A model generated the notes under the pieces. That model had not been told where the DNA came from. It did not search any database and saw only the letters and a list, made by a program, of their open reading frames with translations. This document shows positions 1 through 7,135 of a DNA stretch of 7,883 nucleotides, piece after piece. The translations under genes were made by a program, and so were the position numbers. Source of the stretch: Spirochaetaceae bacterium (GTDB lineage Bacteria; Spirochaetota; Spirochaetia; Treponematales; Breznakiellaceae); assembly GCA_031290205.1 (NCBI GenBank), contig JAITNZ010000175.1:1-7883 (forward strand), in the 5' to 3' direction. Each line of letters opens with the position of its first letter. Within the stretch, counting starts at the first letter, position 1.

Positions 1-12
1 CCTGTCATGCTC

Positions 13-29
13 GTTACCGCGCACCTTAC
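13..29 (+). repeat. 17-base direct repeat, left copy
   Basis: GTTACCGCGCACCTTAC occurs here and again, identical and in the same orientation, at 7855-7871. A shorter relative, TTGCCGCGCAC, lies at 7773-7783. The exact match is seen directly. Its role is unknown; it looks like part of an intergenic repeat family. Confidence 0.7.
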
Positions 30-77
30 TGTTTAACACAGATACGGAGGCTCGCAACGAGCAAGGGCGCCGACGGC

Positions 78-154
78 AAAGTGCGTGGTTAGGAGCATGG
101 CGGCGAGCACTGGTGCGTAAGCGCTTGTGCCGCCGACCGAGAAAGCCTTCCCCC
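78..154 (+). repeat. Dispersed repeat, left copy (inverted relative to 7679-7786)
   Basis: Bases 78-145 align without gaps to the reverse complement of 7719-7786 with about 51 of 68 positions identical, including the shared blocks AGGAGCATGG and GTGCCGC. The tail AGAAAGCCTTCCCCC (140-154) is an exact match to the reverse complement of 7679-7693; the right copy has about 30 additional bases between these two blocks. An imperfect hairpin can form inside this copy (102-110 with 127-134, one bulged A). The two copies face each other around the operon. I infer a dispersed intergenic repeat family; it has no coding capacity. Confidence 0.7.
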
Positions 155-266
155 TGTGTCCATCTGTGGACAATTCTTAATGCGGTCGCCCGCGTAGTTG
201 CGATTTGTTCGTGCCGTTCGTGGTTAATTTTCGAATTCGTAATTGCTGAGTTGCTGAAGCGGGGTA

Positions 267-295
267 TTGACATTTTTCACTTAATGCTTTACACT
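267..295 (+). promoter_or_regulatory. Sigma-70-type promoter of the V-ATPase operon
   Basis: A perfect -35 hexamer TTGACA (267-272) is followed by a 17-base spacer and the -10 hexamer TACACT (290-295), which matches four of six consensus positions. The expected transcription start is near 302, giving a leader of only about 24 bases before the first ATG at 326. The upstream stretch (about 220-255) is AT-rich and could act as an UP element. No operator is obvious. It is the best promoter upstream of the seven co-oriented genes, so it probably drives the whole operon. Confidence 0.65.
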
Positions 296-325
296 GAAAC
301 AAATGATTGATAAAACGAGGGACTT

Positions 326-937
326 ATGGATATCCAACTGCAAGAACTCATAGAGAAGATAAAAAAAGAGGGCATCGAGTCGGCGAATGACGAGGCGCTC
401 AAGATTAAGGGCGCCGCCGAAGCCGAGGCAAAGCGGACCGTCGAGGCTGCCCGCAAAGAGGCGGAAGCCGTTGTGGCAAAGGGCAAAGCCGATGCCGAGC
501 GGTTTGAGAAGGCAGGTGTTGCCGCCGTCGAGCAGGCGTCGCGGAACCTGGTACTGGCGTTCAAGTCCGAAATTGAAGGGCTTTTGGGCAAAATTATCTC
601 GAAAGAGGTCGCAAAAACCTACAATAATGATGTTTTGAAGGCGGTCATTCCCGAAGTGGTGAAAGGCTGGCTTGATGGGAAGGGCGCCGTGGACCTTATT
701 TTGGACGAGGCGCGGCTTTCAACCTTGAGGTCGTGGTCGACATCGGCGCTTGCCGCCGAAATCGCCAAGGGCGTCGAGCTGAAAGTGGGCAGAAATGTGG
801 GCGCGGGCTTTCGGATTGGCGAAAAAGACGGCTCAGCCTACTATGATTTTTCCGCTTCCGCCGTGGCGGGGGCGCTCGCCGACTACCTGAACCCCCAGCT
901 TGCCGAAATCCTGAAAAATGGGGCGAAGGGGCTCTAG
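326..937 (+). CDS. atpE: V-type ATP synthase subunit E (peripheral stalk)
   Basis: This 203-residue protein is the peripheral-stalk subunit that holds the catalytic A/B head stationary against the membrane subunit I. Residues 1 to about 95 are a long, charged, alanine-rich helix (repeated Ala, Glu and Lys with heptad-like spacing), as expected for the stalk coiled coil; from about 100 to 203 the sequence becomes a mixed globular domain that in the family contacts the head. Length and architecture fit bacterial subunit E. The ATG at 326 is preceded by GAGGGA (317-322). It is the first gene after the promoter and its TAG stop directly touches the next gene's GTG start. In other V/A-ATPases E pairs with a short coiled-coil subunit G; no G gene is present here, so E may pair with an unlinked partner. 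Assignment rests on architecture and operon position more than on diagnostic residues. Confidence 0.88.
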   Translation: MDIQLQELIEKIKKEGIESANDEALKIKGAAEAEAKRTVEAARKEAEAVVAKGKADAERFEKAGVAAVEQASRNLVLAFKSEIEGLLGKIISKEVAKTYNNDVLKAVIPEVVKGWLDGKGAVDLILDEARLSTLRSWSTSALAAEIAKGVELKVGRNVGAGFRIGEKDGSAYYDFSASAVAGALADYLNPQLAEILKNGAKGL

Positions 938-1507
938 GTGGCATACTATTTTCTGATTGCCCAACTCCCTCAACTGCATTACGGACAGGAGCCGCCGCTC
1001 TCGTCCGCCGCATTCCTCGAACGGTATGGGGCAATGCTCAGCAAGCCCGACGCGGCGCTCCTCAGTCTCTGTCGGCTTGGGCTCCAGAGCGGCGAAGCAA
1101 GCGAGCCCACCTCGTCGGCGTTTATCAATGCGTGGTGCGCGCGGGAGCGGGTTTTGACGCTCACGCTTGCGAAGCTCCGCGCGGCGAAGCTGCAATTCGA
1201 GGTTTTGGCGGCAGAAATCCCCGACGGGCTGGACGAGGTAAAGACGCTGGCGAAGGCGGCTTTTGCGATGGAAGACCCCTTCGAGGCTGAACTTTTTCTG
1301 GACAAGGGCAGGTGGGACGCGATCGAATCCTTAGTGGGGCTCGATTACTTTACGGCGGACGTTGTGTTCGCCTACTTCCTTAAATTATTGTTAATCGAAC
1401 GGCGTTCTTCATTTAAGAGTGAGGAAGGCTTTGCTGAATACAAGGCGTTATACGCTGGAATTATCGAAAGCGCTCCCAAAGCGGGCGCAAACGGAGAAGC
1501 GACATGA
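938..1507 (+). CDS. DUF2764-type protein of the V-ATPase operon
   Basis: This 189-residue protein matches what I know of DUF2764: it starts with the characteristic YYFLIAQLP segment (residues 3-11), then a proline-serine stretch and a mostly helical body with no signal peptide, membrane segment or nucleotide-binding motif. It is therefore predicted cytoplasmic. The function of the family is not established. Genes of this family sit between E and A in spirochete and chlamydial V-ATPase operons, the position where Thermus-type operons encode subunits C and F. The part from about residue 115 to 165 (LDKGRWDAIESL, then a helix ending LIERRSSF) faintly resembles the repeated helical modules of the C/AC39 connector family; this is inference. 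The GTG start at 938 immediately follows the preceding stop and has AAGGGG (926-931) upstream. The end overlaps atpA by ATGA, implying translational coupling and a role in the same complex. Confidence 0.8.
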   Translation: MAYYFLIAQLPQLHYGQEPPLSSAAFLERYGAMLSKPDAALLSLCRLGLQSGEASEPTSSAFINAWCARERVLTLTLAKLRAAKLQFEVLAAEIPDGLDEVKTLAKAAFAMEDPFEAELFLDKGRWDAIESLVGLDYFTADVVFAYFLKLLLIERRSSFKSEEGFAEYKALYAGIIESAPKAGANGEAT

Positions 1508-3264
1508 TTGGAACAAAAGGAATAGTTGCCGCCGTCAACGGCAACATGGTCAATGTCCGTTTTGACGGGCAGGTGTCCATGAACGAAGTTGGATTCATCC
1601 AACTCGGCGACAAAAAACTGAAGAGCGAAGTTATCCGAATCAAGGGGGATATTTGTTCCTTGCAGGTTTTCGAGATGACGCGCGGCATCGAAATCGGCGA
1701 CGAAGTTGAATTTTCAGGCGATATGCTCGCCGTCGAACTGGGACCAGGGCTCTTGGGGCAGGTTTTTGACGGTTTGCAGAACCCGCTGCCTGAACTAGCC
1801 AAGCAGACCGGCTACTTCCTCGAGCGGGGCATCTACCTCGACCCGCTTCCGACAGACCGCGAATGGGCGTTCACCCCCGTTGCGGCGGTCGGTGCGGCAG
1901 TCCAGCGCGGCGATACGCTGGGGACGGTGCCTGAAGGGGTGCATACCCACCGGATCATGGTGCCTTTCAATATGCTGAAAAGCTATAAGGTGAAGTCCGT
2001 TGCCGCCGCCGGCAACTATAAAATCCACGACAAGATAGCGGAACTTGAAGATGAAAACGGCGAGCTCATCCCGCTCACGATGACCTTCCGCTGGCCCGTT
2101 AAGCGGGCGATTACCTGCTACGAAGAGCGTTTTCGACCGGAAGAGCCGCTGGTGATGCAGCTTCGCATCATCGACACGTTTTTTCCGGTTGCGCGGGGCG
2201 GGACATTTTGCACGCCGGGACCCTTCGGTGCGGGAAAAACCGTTTTGCAGCACGCCCAATCGAAAAATGCCGATGTTGACATCGTTATTGTGGCGGCTTG
2301 CGGCGAGCGGGCGGGTGAAGTTGTCGAAGTATTGAAGGAATTCCCCGAATTGATTGACCCTAAAACGGGAAAATCGCTGATGGAGCGCACCGTCATCATC
2401 TGTAATACCTCATCAATGCCCGTTGCGGCGCGCGAAGCGTCCCTCTACACATCCGTTACTATGGCTGAATACTACCGGCAGATGGGGCTGAACGTCCTCC
2501 TTTTGGCGGATTCGACCTCCCGCTGGGCGCAGGCATTGCGCGAAATGTCGGGGCGCCTCGAAGAAATCCCCGGCGAGGAAGCCTTCCCCGCCTACCTCGA
2601 ATCGACGATAGCAGGCTTTTACGAGCGGGCGGGTCTGGTCAAACTCCGAGACGGCTCGATGGGCTCCGTTACGATTGGCGGCACGGTTTCTCCTGCGGGC
2701 GGCAACTTTGAAGAGCCGGTTACGCAGGGCACCCTCAAGGTCGTAGGCGCCTTCCACGGGCTCTCCCGCGAACGCTCGGACGCAAGGAAGTTCCCCTCAA
2801 TTCATCCTCTTGAATCATGGTCGAAATATAAGGGCATCATAGCCGCCGACAAAGTTGCTTATGCGCGGGGCTTTCTCCACAGGGGCACGGAAGTCGAGCA
2901 GATGATGAAGGTTGTCGGCGAAGAAGGGACGAGCATCGACGACTTCCTTATCTACCTGAAGGGCGACATTCTGGATTCGGTCTACCTTCAGCAAAATTCG
3001 TTTCACGATGTTGATGAGGCGACCAGCACCGAGCGGCAGAAATATGTATTCGACCTGCTGATTCGGATTCTCGGGACGCGGTTTACCTTCAAAGACAAAG
3101 ATGCGGCGCGCTCGGCATTTGCCCGGCTTCGCCAGAAATTTATTGACTACAACTTCGCGCAGTTCAACAGCGGCGCTTTCAAGACCCTCGAAGCTGAGAT
3201 ACTTGACGCAGTTAAGGGCGCATCTTCGGGAATAGACGCGGATGCGGAAAAATTATTGGGATAG
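1504..3264 (+). CDS. atpA: V-type ATP synthase catalytic subunit A
   Basis: This 586-residue protein is the catalytic subunit of the cytoplasmic head, hydrolysing or making ATP at the A/B interface. It has the usual A-subunit plan: an N-terminal beta-barrel (about 1-70), the extra 'non-homologous' bulge region (about 110-190), the nucleotide-binding domain and a helical C-terminal domain (from about 440). The Walker A loop is GPFGAGKT (239-246) with catalytic lysine K245. The general-base glutamate is E268 in GER (267-269), followed by AGEVVEV instead of the GNE run seen in Thermus and eukaryotic A subunits. DSTSR lies at 336-340, followed by the family's RLEEIPGEEAFPAYL stretch. The Walker A position occupied by cysteine in eukaryotic A subunits is alanine here, so disulfide-type redox control at that site is not available. 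ATG 1504 overlaps the previous stop (ATGA), with GGAG at 1493-1496. Length and motifs are complete, and the gene looks intact. Confidence 0.97.
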   Translation: MIGTKGIVAAVNGNMVNVRFDGQVSMNEVGFIQLGDKKLKSEVIRIKGDICSLQVFEMTRGIEIGDEVEFSGDMLAVELGPGLLGQVFDGLQNPLPELAKQTGYFLERGIYLDPLPTDREWAFTPVAAVGAAVQRGDTLGTVPEGVHTHRIMVPFNMLKSYKVKSVAAAGNYKIHDKIAELEDENGELIPLTMTFRWPVKRAITCYEERFRPEEPLVMQLRIIDTFFPVARGGTFCTPGPFGAGKTVLQHAQSKNADVDIVIVAACGERAGEVVEVLKEFPELIDPKTGKSLMERTVIICNTSSMPVAAREASLYTSVTMAEYYRQMGLNVLLLADSTSRWAQALREMSGRLEEIPGEEAFPAYLESTIAGFYERAGLVKLRDGSMGSVTIGGTVSPAGGNFEEPVTQGTLKVVGAFHGLSRERSDARKFPSIHPLESWSKYKGIIAADKVAYARGFLHRGTEVEQMMKVVGEEGTSIDDFLIYLKGDILDSVYLQQNSFHDVDEATSTERQKYVFDLLIRILGTRFTFKDKDAARSAFARLRQKFIDYNFAQFNSGAFKTLEAEILDAVKGASSGIDADAEKLLG

Positions 3265-3275
3265 GACGGAAACGT

Positions 3276-4568
3276 ATGAAAAAAGTGTATAGCAAGATTG
3301 AATCGATAACAGGAAGCGTTATTACCGTCCGGGCGGAAGATGTCCGTTACGGCGATTTGGCGGAAGTTGACACGGCGTTCGGCACCTCGCTTGCCGAAGT
3401 GAATCGGCTGTCGGGCGACATGGTTTCGTTGCAGGTATTTGCCGGCGGACGGGGCATCTCGACAGGGGACACGGTGCGCTTCCTCGGACATTCGATGCAG
3501 ATTTCATTTTCGGAAAATATTCTCGGGCGCGTGTTCACCGGTTCCGGTAATCCGCGCGACAAGGGACCGCCCCTGCACGAAAATCTGATACCCATCGGAG
3601 GACCTTCGGTCAACCCGTCGGAGCGTATCGTGCCGCGCAACATGATACGGACGGGCATCCCGATGATCGACCTCTTTAACACGCTCGTTGTTTCGCAAAA
3701 GCTGCCGATTTTTTCGATTTCAGGCGAGCCTTACAACGACCTGCTTGCCCGCATCGCCATGCAAGCAGAGGTTGACGTCATCATCCTCGGCGGGATGGGG
3801 CTGAAATACGACGATTACATCTATTTTAAGGATACGCTGGAATCCGGCGGCTCGCTTTCAAAGACCGTCATGTTCATCCACACCGCATCCGACCCGACCG
3901 TCGAATGCCTCATGGTGCCCGACATGGCGCTTGCCGTTGCCGAAAAGTTCGCCCTGCAAGACAAAAACGTCCTCGTCCTCCTCACCGACATGACGAGCTT
4001 TGCCGACGCGCTCAAGGAAATTGCCATTTCGCAGGAGCAGGTTCCGTCGAACCGCGGCTATCCGGGCGACCTCTACAGCCAGCTTGCCTCGCGTTATGAA
4101 AAAGCCGTTGACTTCGAGAAAGCCGGTTCGATTACGATACTCGGCGTAACGACGATGCCCGGCGACGATGTTACGCACCCCGTTCCCGATAACACCGGCT
4201 ATATCACCGAGGGGCAGTATTACCTCAAAGGCGGGCGAATCGAGCCTTTCGGGTCGCTTTCACGCCTCAAACAGATGGTAAACGGCAAAACCCGCAAGGA
4301 TCACCGCGACATCATGAACGGGATGATAAAGCTCTACTCCTATTATAAAGAGACCCTCGAAAAAAAGTCGATGGGTTTTATGATGAGCGCATGGGACGGA
4401 AAGCTGCTGAAATACGGCGTCCGCTTCGAGAAAGAGATGATGGACCTGTCGGTGAACATTCCGCTGGAACGCGCGCTCGATTTAGGCTGGGAAATCCTAG
4501 GCGATTGTTTTACGGCTGAAGAGACGGGGCTCCCGACAAAGCTCCTCGACGAATTCTGGCACAAATAG
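3276..4568 (+). CDS. atpB: V-type ATP synthase regulatory subunit B
   Basis: This 430-residue protein is the non-catalytic partner of A in the A3B3 head. It carries B-subunit signatures: GSGNPRDKGPP near residue 90, the degenerate phosphate-loop region FSISGEPYND (146-155; no GKT, so it is not catalytic), LLTDMTSFADAL, VPSNRGYPG, and the THPVPDNTGYITEGQ run. R330 in SLSRLK aligns with the arginine finger of the Enterococcus hirae B subunit, which completes the catalytic site on A. In many V/A-type B subunits the degenerate loop reads FSGSGLPHN, so the ISGEPYN form is a lineage variant. The ATG is 11 bases after the atpA stop and is preceded by AGGACGGA (3263-3270), part of which overlaps that stop codon. 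The gene is full length and intact, and is co-transcribed with atpA in the fixed A-B order of all such operons. Confidence 0.97.
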   Translation: MKKVYSKIESITGSVITVRAEDVRYGDLAEVDTAFGTSLAEVNRLSGDMVSLQVFAGGRGISTGDTVRFLGHSMQISFSENILGRVFTGSGNPRDKGPPLHENLIPIGGPSVNPSERIVPRNMIRTGIPMIDLFNTLVVSQKLPIFSISGEPYNDLLARIAMQAEVDVIILGGMGLKYDDYIYFKDTLESGGSLSKTVMFIHTASDPTVECLMVPDMALAVAEKFALQDKNVLVLLTDMTSFADALKEIAISQEQVPSNRGYPGDLYSQLASRYEKAVDFEKAGSITILGVTTMPGDDVTHPVPDNTGYITEGQYYLKGGRIEPFGSLSRLKQMVNGKTRKDHRDIMNGMIKLYSYYKETLEKKSMGFMMSAWDGKLLKYGVRFEKEMMDLSVNIPLERALDLGWEILGDCFTAEETGLPTKLLDEFWHK

Positions 4569-4578
4569 AGGTTGTTGC

Positions 4579-5181
4579 GTGGCAAAAGTTAAACTAACCA
4601 AGAATGAGCTGAAAAAGCAGAAAGATGCGCTCAAAATGTTCCAGCGCTACCTCCCCACATTGATGCTGAAGAAACAGCAGTTGCAGGCGGAGATTCGGGC
4701 GGTGGAGATGCGGGTGAAAGAGTTGCGCGCCGAAAAAGAGCGCATCGATAATTCATTTAAGGCGTGGATTGCCGTTTTCGGCGAAAAGGGCGTATTCACG
4801 GCGGATATACTGAAGATTACGAAGCTCGTTTTGACTGAGGGCAACATTGCCGGAGTGCCGATTCCGATTTTTGAGGGCGCGGATTTTGCAATCACGCCTT
4901 ACAGTTTGATTGAAAAACCGCTCTGGCTCGATAGCGCCGTGCAAAACATGAAGCAGGCGCTGTTAATCGACTTGGAAGCGGACGTAATGGAAGAACAGCA
5001 GCGCCGCCTCGAGGCGGAACTGCGGACGACGACCCAGAGGGTGAACCTCTTTGAAAAGATAAAGATTCCCGAATCGAAGCAGAATATTAAGAAAATTCAG
5101 GTTTACTTAGGCGACGAGCAGACAGCCGCCGTTGTGCGCGGAAAGATTTCAAAACGCGCTATGGAGAAGAGAGCCGGATGA
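4579..5181 (+). CDS. atpD: V-type ATP synthase subunit D (central rotor shaft)
   Basis: This 200-residue protein is the central shaft that turns inside the A3B3 head and transmits torque to the membrane ring. The N-terminal (about 1-60) and C-terminal (about 135-180) portions are long charged helices that would form the family's antiparallel coiled coil; the start resembles the D-family pattern of Lys-rich helix with a PT pair (PTLMLKKQQL, residues 26-35). The middle segment is more hydrophobic and mixed, as in other D subunits. The GTG start at 4579 is supported by AGAGG (4567-4571), seven bases upstream, which overlaps the atpB stop. The 3' end overlaps atpI by ATGA. No gene for subunit F, the usual small partner of D, follows here. 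The assignment is helped strongly by the A-B-D gene order. Confidence 0.92.
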   Translation: MAKVKLTKNELKKQKDALKMFQRYLPTLMLKKQQLQAEIRAVEMRVKELRAEKERIDNSFKAWIAVFGEKGVFTADILKITKLVLTEGNIAGVPIPIFEGADFAITPYSLIEKPLWLDSAVQNMKQALLIDLEADVMEEQQRRLEAELRTTTQRVNLFEKIKIPESKQNIKKIQVYLGDEQTAAVVRGKISKRAMEKRAG

Positions 5182-7100
5182 TAGTTCCCATGAAAAAAGT
5201 GTCCCTGTTCGTCATGGACAAGGACCGAAGCGTATCACTTGAAAGACTCCGCGAACTAGGCGTTATTCACATTCAGAAGAAAGCGGTTACGTCGGAAGAC
5301 TTAAGCGCCCTGCTCGACGGGAAGTCAAAACTCGATATGGCGGCGCTCGTGTTAAAAAACTTTTTACCTAAAAAAGAGCCTAAAGGTGCAGGTGCAGAGG
5401 GCGCCCCCGTCCCGGAAGACCTTGCCGCCTTCGTCCTCGACCAGAACGAAAAGCGCAAGCAGAATCAGGAAAAATTGAGTGCGAACACGCGCGAAATTGC
5501 CCGCATCGCCCGCTGGGGCAGCTTCGAGCCTGCCGAATTCAAGGCGATCGGCGAAAAAACCGCGATCTACCCCTACGAATTGAGCCTTAAAAAATATGGC
5601 AAATTAAAAGATGATGAGATTATCGTCCTTAAAAAGGATGCGCGCTCGGTTTTCTGCGTTTCCGTGGGCAAGCCGATTGAAGGAGAGAACCCATTTGCCC
5701 TGCCGGAGCGCTCACTCGACGCCCTTGAAAGAGAAAACGAGTCTTTACGCGCCGAAGTGCACGCTATTGAGTGCAAACTTGCCGCATCGGGGCACCTTGT
5801 TCCCTTTATCGAGGCGGAAAAACGTAAAACCGAAGAGGCAATCGAGTTCGAAGCGGCACGAGCGGGCATGGACACGATGGAAGTCGGCGAAACGCTGGAT
5901 GTCGCGTGGATTTCGGGCTACAGCCCCGCGCACGAGCTTGGAGTCTTAAAGCGGGCGGCTGGTGAAAACGGCTGGGCGCTCTATGCTTCGGATCCGGGCG
6001 CGGGGGATAAGCCGCCGACGCTCACGAAAAATAATGCCTTTGTGCGGATAATCAAGCCGCTTTTCGACTTCCTAGGGACGGTTCCCGGCTACGAAGAATA
6101 CGACGTAAGCCCCTCATACTTAATCTTTTTCGCTATCTTCTTTGCGATGATATTCGGGGATGCCGCTTACGGGACGATTATTTTTGTGCTCTGCGCGCTT
6201 ATCGGGCTTTCGATACGGGCAAAGACGGGGAAGGTACCCGACGCGGTAAAACTCTTCTGTTTGCTTTCCTTCTGCACGATTGTCTGGGGGGCTATCAACG
6301 CCTCGTGGTTCGCGATTCCCTACGAAAAACTTCCCGCACCCTTACAGGCGATTGCCCTGTTCCAAAATTATAATTTTGCCGCCGGGTTCCGCCTCTTGCC
6401 GAATTTCTTTCAGCATATCCTCAGCATAGCGGAGGAGAATATGCCGCAGACTCAGGATAAGTGGAGCCAGTGGAACGTGCAGTTCCTCTGTTTTACGCTG
6501 GCGCTCATCCAGCTGGTTTACTCGCACATTAAAAACATCAAGAAGCTGCTGCCCTCTCCGGTTGCGCTCGCCCAGTTTGGCTGGCTCGTGATGATGGTGG
6601 GGCTCTACTTCCTCGTGCTGTCGATGCTCTTGAAGGTAACGCTGCCGCCCTTTGCCACCTACCTGATTGGCGGCGGACTCTTCGTCTACTTTATCTTCGC
6701 CAATCAGAATGGGGGCAATGTGTTTGCCAATGTGGGGAAGAGTTTTGCCAACTTCCTGCCGACCTTCCTCAACACGGTGGGGAGTTTTGCCGACATCATT
6801 AGCTATATCCGCCTCTTTGCTGTCGGCATTGCGGGCAGTTCGATAGCGCAGAGTTTTAACTCGATGTCCGGCATAAGCGGCGCCTTGCCACAGACCGCCG
6901 GCGCTCTTGTGGGGAAAATCTTCGCCGCCGTCCTCATACTGATTTTTGGACATGGGCTGAACATGATAATGAACGCGCTGTCGGTTATCGTACACGGCGT
7001 TCGACTTAATCTTTTGGAATATGCGGGCAACCATCTTGGTATGGAATGGTCCGGTTATTCATATAAACCTTTTGTGTTAAAGCAAGGGAAAAATAAATAG
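5178..7100 (+). CDS. atpI: V-type ATP synthase membrane subunit I (stator, ion half-channels)
   Basis: This 640-residue protein anchors the stator and provides the ion path against the K ring. Residues 1 to about 310 are a soluble, coiled-coil-rich cytoplasmic arm; the rest is a membrane domain with about eight hydrophobic segments (near 310-345, 365-385, 430-455, 470-495, 500-520, 535-560 and 570-610). The FGDAAYG motif after the first segment is at 326-332. The essential channel arginine is in SYIRLFAVG (R545), and a second conserved arginine is R609 in VHGVRL, following the GHGLN helix. Length and both arginines fit a complete subunit I (homologous to eukaryotic subunit a). The ATG at 5178 overlaps the atpD stop (ATGA), with a GA-rich stretch upstream; an in-frame ATG four codons later (5190) is an alternative start. 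The gap to atpK is 35 bases. Confidence 0.96.
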   Translation: MIVPMKKVSLFVMDKDRSVSLERLRELGVIHIQKKAVTSEDLSALLDGKSKLDMAALVLKNFLPKKEPKGAGAEGAPVPEDLAAFVLDQNEKRKQNQEKLSANTREIARIARWGSFEPAEFKAIGEKTAIYPYELSLKKYGKLKDDEIIVLKKDARSVFCVSVGKPIEGENPFALPERSLDALERENESLRAEVHAIECKLAASGHLVPFIEAEKRKTEEAIEFEAARAGMDTMEVGETLDVAWISGYSPAHELGVLKRAAGENGWALYASDPGAGDKPPTLTKNNAFVRIIKPLFDFLGTVPGYEEYDVSPSYLIFFAIFFAMIFGDAAYGTIIFVLCALIGLSIRAKTGKVPDAVKLFCLLSFCTIVWGAINASWFAIPYEKLPAPLQAIALFQNYNFAAGFRLLPNFFQHILSIAEENMPQTQDKWSQWNVQFLCFTLALIQLVYSHIKNIKKLLPSPVALAQFGWLVMMVGLYFLVLSMLLKVTLPPFATYLIGGGLFVYFIFANQNGGNVFANVGKSFANFLPTFLNTVGSFADIISYIRLFAVGIAGSSIAQSFNSMSGISGALPQTAGALVGKIFAAVLILIFGHGLNMIMNALSVIVHGVRLNLLEYAGNHLGMEWSGYSYKPFVLKQGKNK

Positions 7101-7135
7101 AAAATCTACAGGTATAATTTTAGAAGGAGAAAAAA
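7101..7135 (+). promoter_or_regulatory. AT-rich atpI-atpK gap with strong ribosome binding site
   Basis: This is the only long gap in the operon. AGAAGGAG (7122-7129) lies six bases before the atpK ATG and is the strongest Shine-Dalgarno in the window; it fixes the start. A TATAAT hexamer occurs at 7113-7118, but I see no TTGACA-like box at the right distance and a start about seven bases downstream would fall inside the Shine-Dalgarno. I read the segment mainly as a translational enhancer that raises synthesis of K, which is needed in many copies per complex; an internal promoter is possible but weakly supported. Confidence 0.6.

Larger units (their letters stand above)
1..325. other. Non-coding leader region upstream of the ATPase operon
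   Basis: I see no convincing gene in these 325 bases. An open frame of 65 codons crosses part of the region (113-310) but starts inside repeat sequence and has no family resemblance or ribosome binding site. The content is: a 17-base repeat (13-29) that recurs at the far end of the window, a short perfect hairpin GCTCG-CAA-CGAGC (50-62), one copy of a longer dispersed repeat (78-154), a 5-bp hairpin TGTCC/GGACA (157-172), a CGAATTCG palindrome (232-239), and the operon promoter (267-295). Confidence 0.6.

Noticed and set aside
157..178. TGTCC/GGACA hairpin followed by ATTCTT as a terminator for an upstream gene
   Set aside because: The stem is only five base pairs with a poor T-run, and no upstream gene is visible in the window.
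113..310. 65-codon open frame on the plus strand before the operon
   Set aside because: It begins inside the repeat, runs through the promoter, lacks a ribosome binding site, and its arginine- and cysteine-rich product resembles no family I know.
1795..2259. 154-codon open frame antisense to atpA
   Set aside because: Fully inside the conserved catalytic gene, with no motif or regulatory signal of its own.
6342..7034. 230-codon open frame antisense to atpI
   Set aside because: It lies wholly within a well-supported gene; its charged, low-hydrophobicity composition is what the reverse complement of a membrane-protein gene gives.
7113..7118. TATAAT as an internal promoter for atpK
   Set aside because: No partner -35 box at 16-18 bases, no extended TGn, and the expected start would cut into the Shine-Dalgarno. 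Kept only as part of the junction finding.
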